Origin: Neoarius graeffei
Lineage: Eukaryota > Chordata > Actinopteri > Siluriformes > Ariidae
Length of the DNA stretch: 64,000 nucleotides
Direction: 5' to 3'
Assembly (NCBI RefSeq): GCF_027579695.1
Contig: NC_083569.1
Coordinates: forward strand, 76,619,149 to 76,683,148
Under the pieces are notes generated by a model. That model did no database searches, was not told the origin of the DNA, and saw nothing but the letters and a program-made list of their open reading frames with translations. Shown here in pieces: positions 55,279 to 64,000 of the stretch; the first letter of the stretch is position 1; every line of letters begins with the position of its first letter. A program made the translations under genes and the position numbers.

Positions 55279-56859
55279 AGTACTGCAATACCAGGTTGAT
55301 GCGTGGAGCAGAAGGAGCAAGCCCCCATATTCCAGCTCCCTGTTCTAAAAATCTGTTTAATATAACGTTCTCGTTTAGAGAACATATCAGATATTAAACT
55401 GATAAGAACAGATACTACACAGATAATTGTTATTGATACAAACAATTTAAAGATTTATATATTAATTTTCTAGTATCAAACAACTGTGTCTGTACTTTCA
55501 CTCTGTGAATTACAAATTATTCCATTATGTTCCTCTGTGAAGACCGAGCCTGATCATGCTGAAGATGGACTGCCAACGCTACCACTGCCTAGTTTGCCCA
55601 TTGATGCTCTTGTTGCCATGGATGATCAGGAATCACCTGCTAAGATAAAGAAAGAAGAAACAGCAGACTGTTCAAGGTCACAAAAGAAAAACAGTGCCCT
55701 GGCTGACCTTTTTGGTGATGTGTTTGTCACTAAGTGTGAGCCAGGTAAGAGCATAAGCCTACAAAGAATATGAAGTTCTGGATCTGGAGTCTGATCCTTT
55801 GATGTGGTGGAGAGCAAGGGAAGGCAAATACCCTATCCTCTCAAAGTATGCAAAGCACTGCCTTGGGGTTTCTGCACCTAGTGTTGCAAGTGAGTGAGTT
55901 TTCTCAACGGCTGGAGATGTTGTCAGTGCCCAAAGGGCATGTCTTAGGCATGTTGACATGTTAGTTTTCATATCCAAAAATATGATTTATTCCTAATGAT
56001 TTGCTTGAACTGTTTTAAGTTGGAGTTTCGAGCCAAAGTTATGAAACAGTTTTACATGTTGTCGAGTTACTACTGTTACTTGTACTAGTTTACTGACACT
56101 GACAGTTCCGTTTGAACTTTTATGAATATGCAAAAATATTCCTAATGATTTACTTTACCTGTTATCAGTTATAGTTTTGAGCCAAAGTTGCAAAACAGTT
56201 TTACATGTTGCTGAATTACTAGTGTACTGATTGAACTGTTATAAATATGCATAAATATTAAATTACTCTCTTTGAAGAGGAAAGTGTTTGTGCGTGAGCA
56301 TGACTGATACTCACTGCTCTGCGCTCAGGAATTTATCAATTCAAGGTGCCAAAATATCCTTATTTTAACTTATTTTATACGGTATATTTTGTTTTGTTTT
56401 AAGCATTTTACACTTACATATCCTGTTCCCTTGTCAGCATTTGGAAAGTTTTTTCTTGTTTCCAGACAAATTTCAATGGGATTTTGTTCATTAAAGTTTA
56501 AAATCTGAGGTTTGTTTGTCCTTTATATTTATTTGCAGAATTGAATCGAAATGAATTGAATCAAAGGGTCTGAATTGTGAATCGAATCAAATCAGTGTCT
56601 TAGTGAATCGTTGCAGCCCCAGTGTCTGGTGTGACAAGTGGGTCCATTTCAGTATTACGAACTTTTTGGTATCACAAATTATTTGGACGTCCCCAAAGGA
56701 GTTCGGTATAGTCGGGTTGCAGTGTACTTGCAAAGTTGCAGATATCTTGCTGATACACGATGACAGGGTCTCACAGCACAGGTTGATCACAGCATAAATG
56801 TATTTTATGAATATAATTCAACAGTACAAATATTGGAAAATATGTATTTTATTGGAGAC

Positions 56860-57192
56860 ATGGTTTTGGTATTATGTTACCTGTCTCACAGCTCCAAGGT
56901 CCCCGGTTTGATCCTGAGCTGGGGCTACTGTCACTATGGAGTAGTGTTCTCATGTGCATGTGGGCTTCCTGTGGGTTCTCCAGTTTCTTCCTGCGGTCCA
57001 AAAACATGCCAGTAGATTGCTATGATAAATTGTCCTTAAGAGTGAGTGACAGAATATGTGTGTGTGTCTCCTGTAATGAATTGGCATCCCATTCAGGGTG
57101 CATTCCCACCCAGTGTTTCTGGGACACACTCTGGATCCACAGTGACCCTGACCGGGATAAAGTAGTTACTGATGATTAATGAATGAATGAAT
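56860..57192 (+). mobile_element. third SINE-like family, ATGA tail
   Basis: Head with TCTCACAGCTCCAAGGTCCC and a degenerate B box GGTTTGATCCTGAG. The body has GTTCTCCAGTTTCTTCC, and it ends GGATAAAGTAGTTACTGATG followed by (ATGA)n. Related in layout to the main SINE but clearly different. 5' end uncertain. Confidence 0.7.
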
Positions 57193-57262
57193 CATATTTA
57201 TTTACAAAAGCTATTTTGGTTTACTGTTTCTGACATTTTCAGTCACAGAAGACAAACTAGTT

Positions 57263-57629
57263 CATCTCATCTCATTATCTCTAGTCACTTTAACCTGTTC
57301 TACAGGGTCGCAGGCAAGCTGGAGCCTATCCCAGCTGACTACGGGCGAAAGGCGGGGTACACCCTGGACAAGTCGCCAGGTCATCACAGGGCTAACTAGA
57401 CACAGACAACTATGCACACTCACACTTACGGTCAATTTAGAGTCATCAGTTAACCTAACCTGCATGTCTTTGGACTGTGGGGGAAACCGGAGCACCCGGA
57501 GAAAACCCACGCAGACACGGGGAGAACATGCAAACTCCGCACAGAAAGGCCCTCGCCGGCCATGGGGCTCGAACCCGGACCTTCTTGCTGTGAGGCGACA
57601 GCGCTAATCACTACACCACCGTGCCGCCC
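57263..57629 (-). mobile_element. tRNA-derived SINE, copy 14
   Basis: Repeat GACAAACTAGTT on both sides (57251-57262, 57630-57641). Confidence 0.94.
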
Positions 57630-57825
57630 GACAAACTAGTTAAAATGCTAAAATGTAAAGATGAAAAAATATATGATTTTGTATCATATTGACAGCACTA
57701 TTTCTAGGTGTATTAAAACTGCAGTTAGATATTATTTATACTTGGTAATGTACTGAGATTTCATAACAAACATATTTAGCTCAAGTGATCAGTCAGCTGA
57801 TATTTTAGTTTATATATTTCGCACC

Positions 57826-58195
57826 GGGTGGTGTAGTGGTTAGCGCTGTCGCCTCACAGCAAGAAGGTCCAGGTTCGAGCCCCGCAGCCAGCGAGGGCCT
57901 TTCTGTGTGGAGTTTGTATGTTCTCCCCGTGTCCGCGTGGGTTTCCTCCGGGTGCTCCGGTTTCCTCCACAGTCCAAAGACATGCAGGTTAGGCTAATTG
58001 GTGGCTCTAAATTGACCATAGGTGTGAATATGAGTGTGAATGGTTGTCTGTGTCTATGTGTCAGCCCTGTGATGACCTGGCGACTTGTCCAGGGTGTACC
58101 CCGTCTTTCGGCCATAGTCAGCTGGGATAGGCTCCAGCTTGCCTGCGATCCTGTAGAACAGGACAAAGCGGCTAGAGATAATGAGATGAGATGAG
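57826..58195 (+). mobile_element. tRNA-derived SINE, copy 15, at a LINE edge
   Basis: Repeat ATATTTCGCACC on both sides (57814-57825, 58196-58207). The flank continues directly into LINE coding sequence, so the SINE landed at or near the LINE's 5' truncation point. Confidence 0.94.
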
Positions 58196-58207
58196 ATATT
58201 TCGCACC

Positions 58208-59266
58208 AGATCGGACGGGAAGCTCTTTAACCTCTCCAGACTAAGAGCCAAGTCCAAAGTCCAGCTGAAATGCCTTCGAGCCTTCCTCTTTGCTGACGAT
58301 GCTGCTGTCACCACCCACTCAGCCGACGACCTTCAGTAACTCATGACCCGGGTCAGCCAGGCCAGCCAAGACTTCGGCTTTACAATCAGCCTGAAGAAGA
58401 CAGGTCATGGCACAAGATGCAGAATTATCACCGCACATCTGCATCTCAAACCATGAACTGTACATTGTCCATGACTTCGTGTACCTAGGATCTACCATCT
58501 CTGACTCCCTCTCTCTCGACACTGAACTCAATAAGCGGATCGGCAAAGCCTCCACCACCATGGCCAGACTGACGAAGAGAGTGTGGACGAACAGTAAGCT
58601 GACAGAGCACACCAAGGTTCATGTCTACAGCACTTCTGTTGTGAGCACCCTCCTGTATGGCAGTGAGTCTTGGACCATACGAGCCCGACAGGAACACAAG
58701 CTCAACGTCTGCCACATACGCTGTCTTCGACGCATCCTAGACATCAAGTGGCAGGACAAAGTTCCCAACACCACCGTCCTGGAGAGAGCTGGAATTCCTA
58801 GTCTGCACAGCCTGCTGAAACAGAGACACATGCGCTGGCTCGGACATGTTGCGCATATGGGCGATGGCCGGATACCAAAAGACCTCCTGTACGGTGAACT
58901 GGCAAAGGGAAAACGGCCCATAGGCAGACCCCAGCTGTGATACAACGACATTTGCAAAAGAGACTTGAAGGCCTTGAACATCGACACAAACATCTGGGAA
59001 ACCTTGGCTTCAAAGCGAACAACCTGGAGACAAGCAGTACACAAAGGACTCTCCAGCTTTGAAGAGACACTTGCCCAGCAGTCCGAAGCCAGGAGACAGA
59101 GACAGAAAGCCTCCAACCAGATTGACAGACCATCCTCAGTCTTCATCTGCCAACTGTACCAGAAGGGCTGCCATTCCCGCATCGGACTCATTAGTCACAG
59201 TCGACACTGTTCCCAATCCTGATTGACACAGAGTGCAGACCCATCGTCTCCCGAGACTGAAGGATA
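58208..59266 (+). mobile_element. LINE fragment: end of reverse transcriptase plus C-terminal Cys/His region
   Basis: Reads RSDGKLFNLSRLRAKSKV, FLFADDAAVTTHSADDLQ (the catalytic FADD box), then an ORF 58407-58940 with VYLGSTISDSLSLDTELNKR, LLYGSESWTIRARQEHKLNV and RHMRWLGHVAHMGDGRIPKD. After a TGA in QLRY it continues to CHSRIGLISHSRHC, a Cys/His motif near the protein end. Frame breaks occur before 58407. The 3' end is CCCGAGACTGAAGGATAG. Clade not assigned. Confidence 0.85.
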
Positions 59267-59270
59267 GCCA

Positions 59271-59611
59271 TCCATTATCTGTAGCCACTTATCCTGTTCG
59301 ACAGGGTCGCAGGCAAGCTGGAGCCTATCCCAGATGACTATGGGCGAGAGGCGGGGTACAGCCTGGACAAGTCGCCAGATCATCGCAAGGCCAACACATA
59401 GACACAAACAACCATTCGCACTCACACCTATGGTCAATTTAGAGCCACCAATTAACCTAACCTGCATGTCTTTGGACTGTGGGGGAAACCGGAGCACCCG
59501 GAGGAAATCCACGCAGATACGGAGAGAACATGCAAACTCCACACTGGGCTCGAACTCAGGACCTTCTTACTGTGAGGTGACAGTGCGAACCATTACACCA
59601 CCGTGCCGCCC
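59271..59611 (-). mobile_element. tRNA-derived SINE, copy 16
   Basis: ATGG-tail type, reversed, following the LINE end directly; a deletion removes the part of the head after CAAACTCCACA. No clean target repeat. Confidence 0.85.
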
Positions 59612-59738
59612 ATATGAGTTGGGGGTTAGGTGTCTTGCTCAAGGGCACTTCAGGCATTCCTGTTGATCAACGGAATCAAATCAGCAACCTTTTGGTTCCA
59701 AAGCTGCTTCTTGAACCATTAGCCCATGGCTTCCCCTT
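59612..59738 (-). mobile_element. second SINE family, copy 3
   Basis: Reversed copy of the 15771 type (GTCTTGCTCAAGGGCACTTC to CCCATGGCTTCCCC), 5' to the next SINE. Confidence 0.75.
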
Positions 59739-59765
59739 TTATTTCAAATATATATATATATATAT

Positions 59766-60130
59766 GGCGGCACGGTGGTGTAGTGGTTAGCACTGTCGCC
59801 TCACAGCAAGAAGGTCCGGGTTCGAGCCCCGTGGCCAGCGAGGACCTTTCTGTGCAGAGTTTGCATGTTCTCCCCGTGTCCGCGTGGGTTTCCTCCAGGT
59901 GCTCCGGTTTCCCCCACAGTCCAAAGACATGCAGGTTAGGTTAACTGGTGACTCTAAATTGAGCGTAGGTGTGAATGTGAGTGTGAATGGTTGTCTGTGT
60001 CTATGTGTCAGCCCTGTGATGACCTGGCGACTCGTCCAGGGTGTACCCCGCCTTTCACCCGTAGTCAGCTGGGATAGGCTCCAGCTTGCCTGCGACCCTG
60101 TAGAACAGGATAAAACGGCTAGAGATAATG

Positions 60131-60132
<2 letters not shown>
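59766..60132 (+). mobile_element. tRNA-derived SINE, copy 17
   Basis: Inserted between a (TA)n tract (59750-59765) and a (GATA)n tract that grows out of its tail (AGATAATGAGATAGATAG). Confidence 0.92.

Positions 60133-60200
<68 letters not shown>
60133..60200. repeat. (GATA)n microsatellite
   Basis: About 17 GATA units between two SINEs. Confidence 0.97.
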
Positions 60201-60201
<1 letters not shown>

Positions 60202-60524
60202 GCGGCACGGTGGTATAGTGGTTAGCACTGTCACCTCACAGCAAGAAGGTCCTGGGTTCGAGCTCAGCGGCCGACGGGGCCTTTCTGTGTGGAGTTTGCA
60301 TGTTCTCCCTGTGTCCGCGTGGGTTTCCTCCAGGTGCTCCGGTTTCCCCTACAGTCCAAAGACATGCAGGTTAGGCTAATTGGTGGCTCTAAATTGACCG
60401 TAGGTGTGAATGGTTGTCTGTGTTGGCCCTGTGATGACCTGGTGACTTGTCCAGAGTGTACCCCGCCTTTTGCCCATAGTCAGCTGGGATAGGCTCCAGC
60501 TTGCCTGCGACCCTGTAGGACAGG

Positions 60525-60527
<3 letters not shown>
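60201..60527 (+). mobile_element. tRNA-derived SINE, copy 18
   Basis: Head and body present; the tail stops at GTAGGACAGG and runs into poly-A. Confidence 0.9.
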
Positions 60528-60622
<95 letters not shown>

Positions 60623-60635
60623 TAGGACAGTAGGT

Positions 60636-60714
<79 letters not shown>

Positions 60715-60720
60715 CGATCG
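60527..60720. repeat. compound microsatellite: poly-A, (TA)n, (GA)n, (GATA)n
   Basis: Poly-A 60525-60540, (TA)n 60541-60592, (GA)n 60593-60619, (GATA)n 60637-60716. It lies about 950 bp before the fxr2 ATG. Length is likely variable. Confidence 0.95.
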
Positions 60721-60959
60721 TACTTTGAGAACCACAGCAGTGGGGTAAGTTCTTGTGTAAATACGACACGGACAAACGTGTACACAAATGGTTTTGTGAA
60801 TCGGTATGGATCGTGAAAATAGTCGGCTAAATTTAGCACAGAGAAACTACAACCAATCACCAGTCCAGGCATTGGATTTGTGTGGACCAGCCTCTCATGT
60901 CTCCGCCAATGAGCAGTGCTGTACTTATTGAATGACAGGGCTTCTGTCCAATCGCCTGA

Positions 60960-61730
60960 GGCGAGTCGGGTTGTGGGCAGAGCTTGCGGTGGTAGGGGTG
61001 GGCATTTGGGGGTCATTCACAGTCGCGAATTTTCACTCGGACGGCGCGCGTGCACGGGGAGGACGGGCAACGGGGCTGAGAGGAGTTGCCGGGCGACAGG
61101 AGGATTTTTAAGCTAAACTCTACGACGCTTTAAGATTTACGCCATAACTCGCACTGTCGCCTAACATCAGCAGGAAGACTCACTTGCTCTGGTTCTTAAC
61201 TAGTAGCCCGGCAACCGAAGGAGGAGGTGTTCGTGAGGGCTAATTAGCGACCATTAGCTGTTTGCTAACATCGCCGGAGAGATTAGCCGACAGCCTGCAT
61301 CCTGACCCGAGCAGCTAGCTGCGTTAGCCGGACCGGTGCGGCTCCTCTGTGACTGTCCAGACCACACAAGTAAGAGCAAACTGATCCACCGACGGCTAGT
61401 TATCTCGTGCTAGCGTTACCGTTATTGAGTTAGCTCGAGTGTAGGGTTTATTATACGGGGTGTCTAGGGGGAGCTAACAGGCTAACCGCAGACATCTCTC
61501 TTTGCTAACTTACCCTACCCAGCCCCTCTCCCTCCACACCGAAACGCTGGAAATCCGCAAGCGGCCGGAGACGGGCGAAGGGCCGGTGAAGCTGGGGCTG
61601 TTAGCTGAACCACACAGTGGAGGAGGACCCGCGGAGAGGCACAGCGGCGGGGACGCAGCGGCCGCCATGGACGGGCTGCCGGTGGAGGTGCGCGGCTCTA
61701 ACGGGGCCTTCTACAAGGTAACTCCATTCA
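60960..61730 (+). promoter_or_regulatory. CpG-island-like promoter and 5' UTR of the FXR gene
   Basis: GC- and CpG-rich in contrast to the AT-rich surroundings (for example GACGGCGCGCGTGCACGGGG near 61040). It contains short CGG pieces but no expanded CGG run like that of human FMR1. No TATA box was identified; transcription start not determined. Confidence 0.65.
61667..61717 (+). CDS. fxr2: FMR1/FXR-family protein, first coding exon (best fit fxr2)
   Basis: ATG 61667 in an ideal start context (GCCGCCATGG) encodes exactly 17 residues, MDGLPVEVRGSNGAFYK, then the donor GTAACT at 61718. Family exon 1 also encodes 17 residues and ends at FYK. VEVRGSNGAFYK is the start of the first Tudor/Agenet domain, near-invariant across FMR1, FXR1 and FXR2; GLPVEVRGSNGAFYK fits FXR2 best. 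FXR proteins are cytoplasmic RNA-binding translation regulators on ribosomes and granules. The rest of the gene lies beyond the window. The frame stays open upstream of the ATG to 61502. fxr1 or fmr1 cannot be fully excluded from 17 residues. Confidence 0.8.
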
Positions 61731-64000
61731 CTGATGCCGAGGTGAAACCTGGGACGAATCGCAACACCGTCGTTTAAACAGCTTGCCAGAAGATCTAGAA
61801 CGAGCTCGGGGTTTATTTCTACCATCTCTCATGCCCATGACACGAGGCTTGCCATCACTTTTTATAACGGAGGCCTTGATCAACACTCAGCTCGGGCTCC
61901 CTGCTAGACCAGATCTCCTCCACACTGACTGGGAAAATGTGGAAATTCAGGAGTAGTAATAATAATGGACCTTGTGTTTAGACCTTCTGACCCAAAGCAT
62001 CCTTCCAAATAAACATCTCACACATTTTTTGTTTTGGCATGCTATTTAGTGGCTGAGTGTAGAAAGTCTAGAGTCATGTATGTAGTAGGACAGACTTAGA
62101 CGTCTGTCAAGACATCCTAAGATCTTTCTTTCTGTTCCGAGCCATCAGCTTCATGCTTTTAGAGGTTTGCGCAGCTTTATTTAACAGGGATATTAACAGC
62201 ATTTTTCTACAGGCTGTCATGGGCACCTTTTGGAACGGCTCGCTCCAAACCGAGCAATATCATTGCAGTCCTACTGATCATATCATCTAATTACTTTTTA
62301 ATGAGTGGACTGAGTTATTACCTATTGGTGCACGAATTCCTCAACACCACAAACCCTCCTGCCGGTTAAATGTTTTCACGCAGATCCAGTCTGATTAGTC
62401 GTGTCAACCAGACTAGGGTGCTTTTTTGTTTTGTTTTTTTTCTTCCTTCCTCCCCTTGCTGTTGTTGTTTTCTTAATTAAGCAGCTACTTGCCTCGGTTG
62501 TATAAACCCCAGTGATCTACCCATATGTTTCATAAGTCATCATCTCATTCATTGTTTTTGTTTCCAGTTCAGGGATTGTGAAAGCATAGTGTGTGTGTGT
62601 GTAATATTGCGGATCGTTGCTTTCCTCGCAGGTTTATTATTCGCAGTAGTAGTATTGGTGTTGCACACGTTCTATAATGAGGGGTGACATTAGTTGTCTG
62701 AAAGTTTGGTTCTGAGGGATAAGAGCAGGTGGAAAAGGAACAGGTGATCTCAGCCCTGACACTCAACACTCTCTCCCACCCCACGGCTGCTCGGCGCAGT
62801 CGCTGCCCATTGGTTTAGCAGAATCCAGATCTGCCCTGTCAGCATAACTTTACCTTAAATCAGAAGTTCGTTTAACACTACAACGGTCGCTGTGCGCAGT
62901 CACGTTTTCACTCATATATTTTTTTTTTTTTCTGCCACTCCATTTTATTCCTAAAATAATACTACTACTTGCTCGATCCTTTTAGTAATATTTGAATCAC
63001 TTTCTTATTCTGGGCTCTGGTTTTTTTTTTTTTTTTTTGCTTTCCAGTTTCAAATTGCTTGCCAAAAATTTCCAAAAGTACTTATAGTTGTATTGTTTGC
63101 TGACATCTGTGAAGTCTTAAAGCAAAGAAATTAAATTTGCCCATCGTTCCCTCTATTCGAAAGTTTTTATTCAGGCTTTGCAGTACGAGGAGGACATTAC
63201 TGGGTCAGTCAGATGTGTTGAGTTTGCCACAGCGTAGCTGAAGATTGAAATCAAGTGCACACTTGCTTGGGTCTCCTTCACTTTTGATATCAGAGTTACA
63301 TAATGGCTACCTCTGTGGTTTCAAGATCTGCACGGAGATCTGATTACAGTTGAGTTCCTGATGCTGCTAAGACATTTGCCAAGGGTTTACTTACTGTGTT
63401 GAAAATGATAGCCTCCTGACTAGTTTGTGCTCCATCATATTAAAGTAGATGGCCAGTGCCTCAATGACCCTTCTAATGCAGACCGCAATGATGCTCTGAG
63501 AACAGTCAGGCCAAAAGGGGATTGGCTACGTTCTGACGTGGAAGAATGGCGAACGCAAGTGACACGTTGGACGTCGGAACTTCTCAGGGATGTGTCCTGA
63601 CGTCCAATGGCTTCGTAACATACCGAGTTACACAACGTTTTCGTTTTGTCTTAGAAATTTCAGTGATGTATCTCCAAACTGATTTTGAATGCCAAGTAAG
63701 TTGGTGCCATATGGGGACATCCAACTGACTAGTCACAGTCGGTTCAGATCGAAGTACAGGAAGCTTTTGAGACTTGATGTCTGCACATAACTGCACTACA
63801 TCATATCAGAACATGAAACCAGGGAACGGTTTCCAGGGAAGGTGTCTCTCCAAGCAGGTGGGATACCAGAGGTCTTGATTTACATTCTTTATCTCTCCCA
63901 TTCCTTGCAGCCCCATATTAGGCAGCGCCATCATTCAGCGTACACTGTGGGTTAGAGGTGTGTCTTGATAAAACAGAGTTGTGGCATGATGAATGACGAA
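61718..64000 (+). other. FXR gene intron 1 (to window end)
   Basis: Begins with the donor GTAACT. No further exon, SINE or transposon end was recognised; poly-T runs occur at 62917-62930 and 63021-63038. A small dyad TTGGACGTC (63568) / GACGTCCAA (about 63600) is the only structure noted. Much less repeat-laden than the rest of the window. Confidence 0.7.

Larger units (their letters stand above)
47511..55987 (+). pseudogene. ZBED/hAT transposase in pieces
   Basis: Pieces in order: MAEAKLKDPSSHLKSKFVYI (47511; N-terminal, BED-like, cut by a Tc1); SPMICGHILLYRMMGL and SQTYFSKTVI (about 51320-51445); LDIMQTVKERVKKQVEIADS (53050); CFAHTLNLATQHGLK, DVSTRWNSTFDMLERY (53355-53846); YTKKNILNFLLQSSALDPRF (54290); KTEPDHAEDGLPTLPLPSLP (55544-55743); and the hAT C-terminal dimerisation block VFSTAGDVVSAQRACL (55900-55987). 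Possible introns are 53893-54288 (GC-AG type) and from CAG|GTGATT at 54448. There are several breaks, including a TGA where the family has Arg before VFSTAG (SER-VFS). Dead copy. Confidence 0.85.
47196..56621 (+). mobile_element. ZBED-like hAT (Ac-type) transposon enlarged by nested insertions
   Basis: Ends TAGGGCTGCAACGATTCAC and (reversed) TGGGGCTGCAACGATTCAC. An 8-bp target duplication GTGTTTGG/GTGTCTGG (47188-47195, 56622-56629; one mismatch) flanks it. Removing three Tc1/mariner elements and two SINEs leaves about 3.6 kb, the usual size of an autonomous hAT. Coding pieces run in order on the plus strand throughout. Confidence 0.9.

Noticed and set aside
60480-61016. Frames of 130-180 codons with long YLSI and YIYI runs
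   Set aside because: Translation of GATA and TA microsatellites and SINE sequence.

Overview
This is a piece of vertebrate, almost certainly teleost fish, genomic DNA. The evidence is split genes with GT-AG introns, a single-coding-exon UDP-glucuronosyltransferase of the fish UGT5 type, a GPR132/GPR4-like receptor, the first coding exon of an FMR1/FXR-family gene in a CpG-rich promoter, and a very high load of fish-type Tc1/mariner, hAT, tRNA-SINE and LINE sequence. I saw no bacterial, phage or CRISPR features. No species is assigned.

Host genes make up a small part of the window. (1) An intact UGT gene (CDS 10121-11704) has two broken relatives nearby (9482-9690 and 18249-18456), the remains of a local UGT duplication. 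(2) A class-A GPCR has two coding exons (29205-29787 and 31207-31555); its 5' start exon was not found. (3) Exon 1 of an FXR gene (fxr2 is the best fit) has its ATG at 61667, its splice donor at 61718, and intron 1 running to the window end.

Most of the rest is mobile DNA, and many insertions can be ordered in time from target-site duplications. 1.7-7.6 kb is a four-level nest: a Tc1-like element holds a TIR element, which holds a hAT remnant (itself holding a SINE) and a second Tc1 element. 16.4-18.0 kb is a mariner-type element with a long open transposase frame whose first catalytic Asp is Gly. 19.1-20.2, 35.5-37.0 and 39.7-41.2 kb are non-autonomous hAT elements, the last two an inverted pair. 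21.1-24.3 kb is tandem-repeat DNA. 26.9-28.4 kb and 42.7-44.1 kb hold Tc1 derivatives with large inverted arms. 32.4-33.2 kb is an almost perfect 833-bp palindrome of retroelement 3'-end sequence carrying a hammerhead-ribozyme-like core. 44.5-47.1 kb holds a Ty3/gypsy fossil, an LTR-like fossil and a LINE 3' end. 47.2-56.6 kb is one ZBED-like hAT element swollen from about 3.6 to 9.4 kb by three Tc1/mariner and at least two SINE insertions, one of them a SINE inside a Tc1. 57-60.7 kb is a SINE/LINE/microsatellite thicket next to the fxr2 promoter.

I count 19 copies of one tRNA-derived SINE family, many with clear target duplications, plus two other SINE families. I found no convincing new multi-gene system. 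The best leads are the palindrome with its ribozyme-like core, the nested chronologies, the arm-duplicated Tc1 elements and the open frame upstream of the fxr2 ATG. All calls come from reading the sequence; no alignment or database search was run.
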